Shown in pieces: positions 7,429 to 8,649 of a DNA stretch of 8,649 nt (the first letter of the stretch is position 1; each line of letters opens with the position of its first letter). The stretch comes from an uncultured Blautia sp. GTDB lineage: Bacteria; Bacillota; Clostridia; Lachnospirales; Lachnospiraceae. The notes under the pieces are model-generated. The model made no database searches and was not told where the DNA came from. It saw nothing but the letters and a program-made list of their open reading frames with translations. Position numbers and translations under genes: made by a program. Where the stretch lies: contig CAKRMK010000057.1 in assembly GCA_934364795.1 (NCBI GenBank), forward strand, positions 1 through 8,649, in the 5' to 3' direction.

Positions 7429-7527
7429 GATCTTTTGGTACTACTTAGTGATATTTGGTGTCATATAATTATCTTCTTTTCCTACGCTGCTATCTAATGC
7501 CATTTAGTTCCGTTTGGTATTATTTCA
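7429..7527 (+). repeat. Degenerate 10-bp tandem repeat array, block 2
   Basis: Two further runs of the same decamer occur. 7429-7468 includes TACTACTTAG (7439), TGATATTTGG (7449) and TGTCATATAA (7459). 7488-7527 includes TGCTATCTAA, TGCCATTTAG (7498), TTCCGTTTGG (7508) and TATTATTTCA (7518). They are separated by 19 nt, about two units less one base. The orientation and consensus match block 1. The array ends about 140 nt before the nuclease start, upstream of its likely promoter. Confidence 0.65.
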
Positions 7528-7575
7528 CAGATCAAATTTCAAACATCCCCCTTCAAACCACCACTAAAAATCATC

Positions 7576-7604
7576 TTGTAAAGAACTCCCATTAATGTTA
7601 AGAT
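7576..7604 (+). promoter_or_regulatory. Possible promoter of the PDDEXK nuclease gene
   Basis: TTGTAA (7576-7581) and TAAGAT (7599-7604) are spaced by 17 nt; each matches the consensus at 4 of 6 positions. The site lies between the repeat array and the gene, about 60 nt before the ATG. Several AT-rich alternatives overlap, so the call is tentative. Confidence 0.35.
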
Positions 7605-7650
7605 AAAATCACATAAAAAGTCTAGTATTGTTCTAAGTATGAGAACGAAT

Positions 7651-7658
7651 GGAGGTGA
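7651..7658 (+). promoter_or_regulatory. Ribosome binding site that fixes the nuclease start
   Basis: GGAGGTGA is a near-perfect anti-16S match, 7 nt before the ATG at 7666. The longer in-frame ATG at 7639 has no Shine-Dalgarno before it, and its first codons would overlap this site, so 7666 is the supported start. Confidence 0.85.
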
Positions 7659-7665
7659 CTACACC

Positions 7666-8511
7666 ATGGCAACTGAAACTAGCATACAGGACAGTGAATT
7701 AGAAGCACGATACGATAAATACAAAGGCATTATCAAAAATTTTACCCTTATGAGTGATATTTTCATGAGAAACGTATTCAAGCAAAGAGAATGCTTAGAA
7801 TATGTTCTGCGGGTTATTATGGAAAAACAGGATCTGCGTGTAATTGATCAGATAATTCAGAAGGACTACAAAAATATGCAGGGCCGGTCAGCAGTAATGG
7901 ACTGCGTTGCCAGAGACTCTGAAGGCAAACAGTTTGATGTAGAAATCCAGCAGGATAATGAAGGCGCATCTCCAAAACGAGCTCGCTATCATAGCGGCCT
8001 GATGGATATGAACACCTTAAATCCTGGTCAGGACTTCGATGAGTTGCCGGAAAGCTATGTAATTTTTATTACCAGAGATGATATCCTTGGATATGGACTT
8101 CCTATTTACCATATTGACAGACAGATCAAGGAGATTAACAAAGCATTCCAAGATGAAGCACATATTATATATGTAAATTCCAGGAAACAGGACGATACAG
8201 AACTTGGACGGCTTATGCATGATCTGCATTGTAAAAGAGCAGATGAAATGCACAGTCCGGTTCTTGCAAAAAGGGTACATGAATTGAAAGAGACACAGAA
8301 AGGGGTTGAGCTTATGTGCCATGAAATGGAGAAAATTTATAGCGAGGGAATGGAAAGCGGCGAGAAGCGCGGTGAACTCAAAAAAGCAAAAGAAACAGCT
8401 CTTTCTCTTGCAGAAATGGGATTACCTGTTGAAAAAATCGCAAAAGCTGTAAACCATAATGTGAAAGATGTCCAGAAATGGATTAATGAAACTTTGTGTG
8501 TAACAAAATAA
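7666..8511 (+). CDS. Rpn-family / PDDEXK_2 nuclease (recombination-promoting nuclease, putative transposase)
   Basis: A 281-residue protein from the Shine-Dalgarno-supported start. The N-terminal part (about 25-55, FMRNVFKQRECLEYVLRVI) is the usual lead-in of PD-(D/E)XK 'transposase' proteins. The catalytic core is GRSAVMDCVA (D79) followed by FDVEIQ (E93, Q95), the D...ExQ variant of the nuclease motif; the metal-binding residues are present. RARYHSGLMD and YVIFITRDD follow as core helix and strand. Residues about 225-250 are charged and probably coiled-coil. The end (ALSLAEMGLPVEKIAKAVNHNVKDVQKWI) is the helical, HTH-like tail common in this family. Family members promote RecA-independent DNA exchange in E. 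coli (RpnA), but the role of Firmicute relatives is poorly known. The gene appears intact and monocistronic: it has its own possible promoter and a strong terminator 15 nt after the stop. It sits beside a decamer repeat array. Confidence 0.88.
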   Translation: MATETSIQDSELEARYDKYKGIIKNFTLMSDIFMRNVFKQRECLEYVLRVIMEKQDLRVIDQIIQKDYKNMQGRSAVMDCVARDSEGKQFDVEIQQDNEGASPKRARYHSGLMDMNTLNPGQDFDELPESYVIFITRDDILGYGLPIYHIDRQIKEINKAFQDEAHIIYVNSRKQDDTELGRLMHDLHCKRADEMHSPVLAKRVHELKETQKGVELMCHEMEKIYSEGMESGEKRGELKKAKETALSLAEMGLPVEKIAKAVNHNVKDVQKWINETLCVTK

Positions 8512-8525
8512 CTGAAATCATTATA

Positions 8526-8551
8526 AATGGGGCTGTCGGGACAGCCCCATT
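8526..8551 (+). terminator. Intrinsic terminator of the nuclease gene
   Basis: AATGGGGCTGT (8526-8536) pairs perfectly with ACAGCCCCATT (8541-8551), giving an 11-bp GC-rich stem with a CGGG loop, followed by TGTCAATATT. The U-tract is broken, but the stem is strong. It lies 15 nt after the stop codon. Confidence 0.8.
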
Positions 8552-8578
8552 GTCAATATTAACAAAGAATAATATTAA
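8550..8578 (+). promoter_or_regulatory. Possible promoter of the right-edge gene
   Basis: TTGTCA (8550-8555, 5 of 6 to consensus) and TATTAA (8573-8578) are 17 nt apart. The -35 overlaps the 3' edge of the terminator hairpin. The following gene starts at 8604. Confidence 0.35.
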
Positions 8579-8603
8579 AAGTGTTATGTCTGGAGGCGGT
8601 TTT

Positions 8604-8649
8604 GTGACACATGATCAATTTAAGAAAGCAGCAGATTATTGGAAGAATA
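8604..8649 (+). CDS. Start of an unidentified gene, runs off the right edge (GTG start)
   Basis: GGAGG at 8592-8596 is 7 nt before a GTG that opens MTHDQFKKAADYWKN and continues past the window end. This opening resembles N-termini of Firmicute pyridoxamine-phosphate-oxidase-like flavoproteins, but 15 residues are too few for assignment. An alternative ATG at 8611 is in a different frame and 14 nt from the ribosome site, so it is less likely. Confidence 0.55.
   Translation, partial: MTHDQFKKAADYWKN

Noticed and set aside
7264..7527. Repeat region as a CRISPR array
   Set aside because: The units are about 10 bp and directly adjacent, with no 25-35 bp repeats or unique spacers of constant length, and no cas genes are present.

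Overview
The window looks like a piece of a low-GC gut Firmicute chromosome, most likely a Lachnospiraceae (Blautia/Dorea/Ruminococcus-like) genome. The basis is AT-rich codon use, strong GGAGG-type ribosome sites, and a set of cytosolic glycosidases beside a GPH-type sugar transporter gene and a PDDEXK_2 (Rpn-type) nuclease gene. The assignment is by gene content and style only; there is no rRNA or marker gene in the window.

Left two thirds (1-6540): a tightly packed plus-strand glycoside-utilisation operon. It holds a GH3 beta-glycosidase (82-2373), a truncated GPH/MFS_2 sugar transporter (2387-3058), a GH78 alpha-L-rhamnosidase (3079-5817) and an SGNH/GDSL-type esterase (5821-6540). Gaps between genes are 13, 20 and 3 nt. 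None of the three enzymes shows a signal peptide, so the inferred pathway is import of a rhamnosylated, possibly acylated, glycoside (plant flavonoid or saponin glycoside, or a rhamnose-containing oligosaccharide), then deacylation, removal of rhamnose and removal of the beta-linked sugar inside the cell. The transporter has lost more than half of its membrane segments, so in this strain the operon must rely on another importer or is decaying. The GH3 and GH78 proteins, which belong to unrelated folds, end in a similar Met-rich helical tail of about 70-85 residues. This is the most interesting protein-level observation in the window.

Middle (6541-7665): a bidirectional terminator, then the 3' half only of an alpha/beta-hydrolase esterase gene on the minus strand. 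Next come a consensus-like promoter, a 59-residue small protein gene of unknown function, and about 420 nt without an evident gene. That stretch is filled with degenerate 10-bp tandem repeats (consensus roughly TRYCATTTRG).

Right (7666-8649): a PDDEXK_2/Rpn-family nuclease-transposase gene starting at an internal ATG with a strong Shine-Dalgarno, its terminator, and the first codons of a further plus-strand gene that runs off the window. The broken esterase next to a small gene, repeat array and nuclease gene suggests an inserted or rearranged accessory module.
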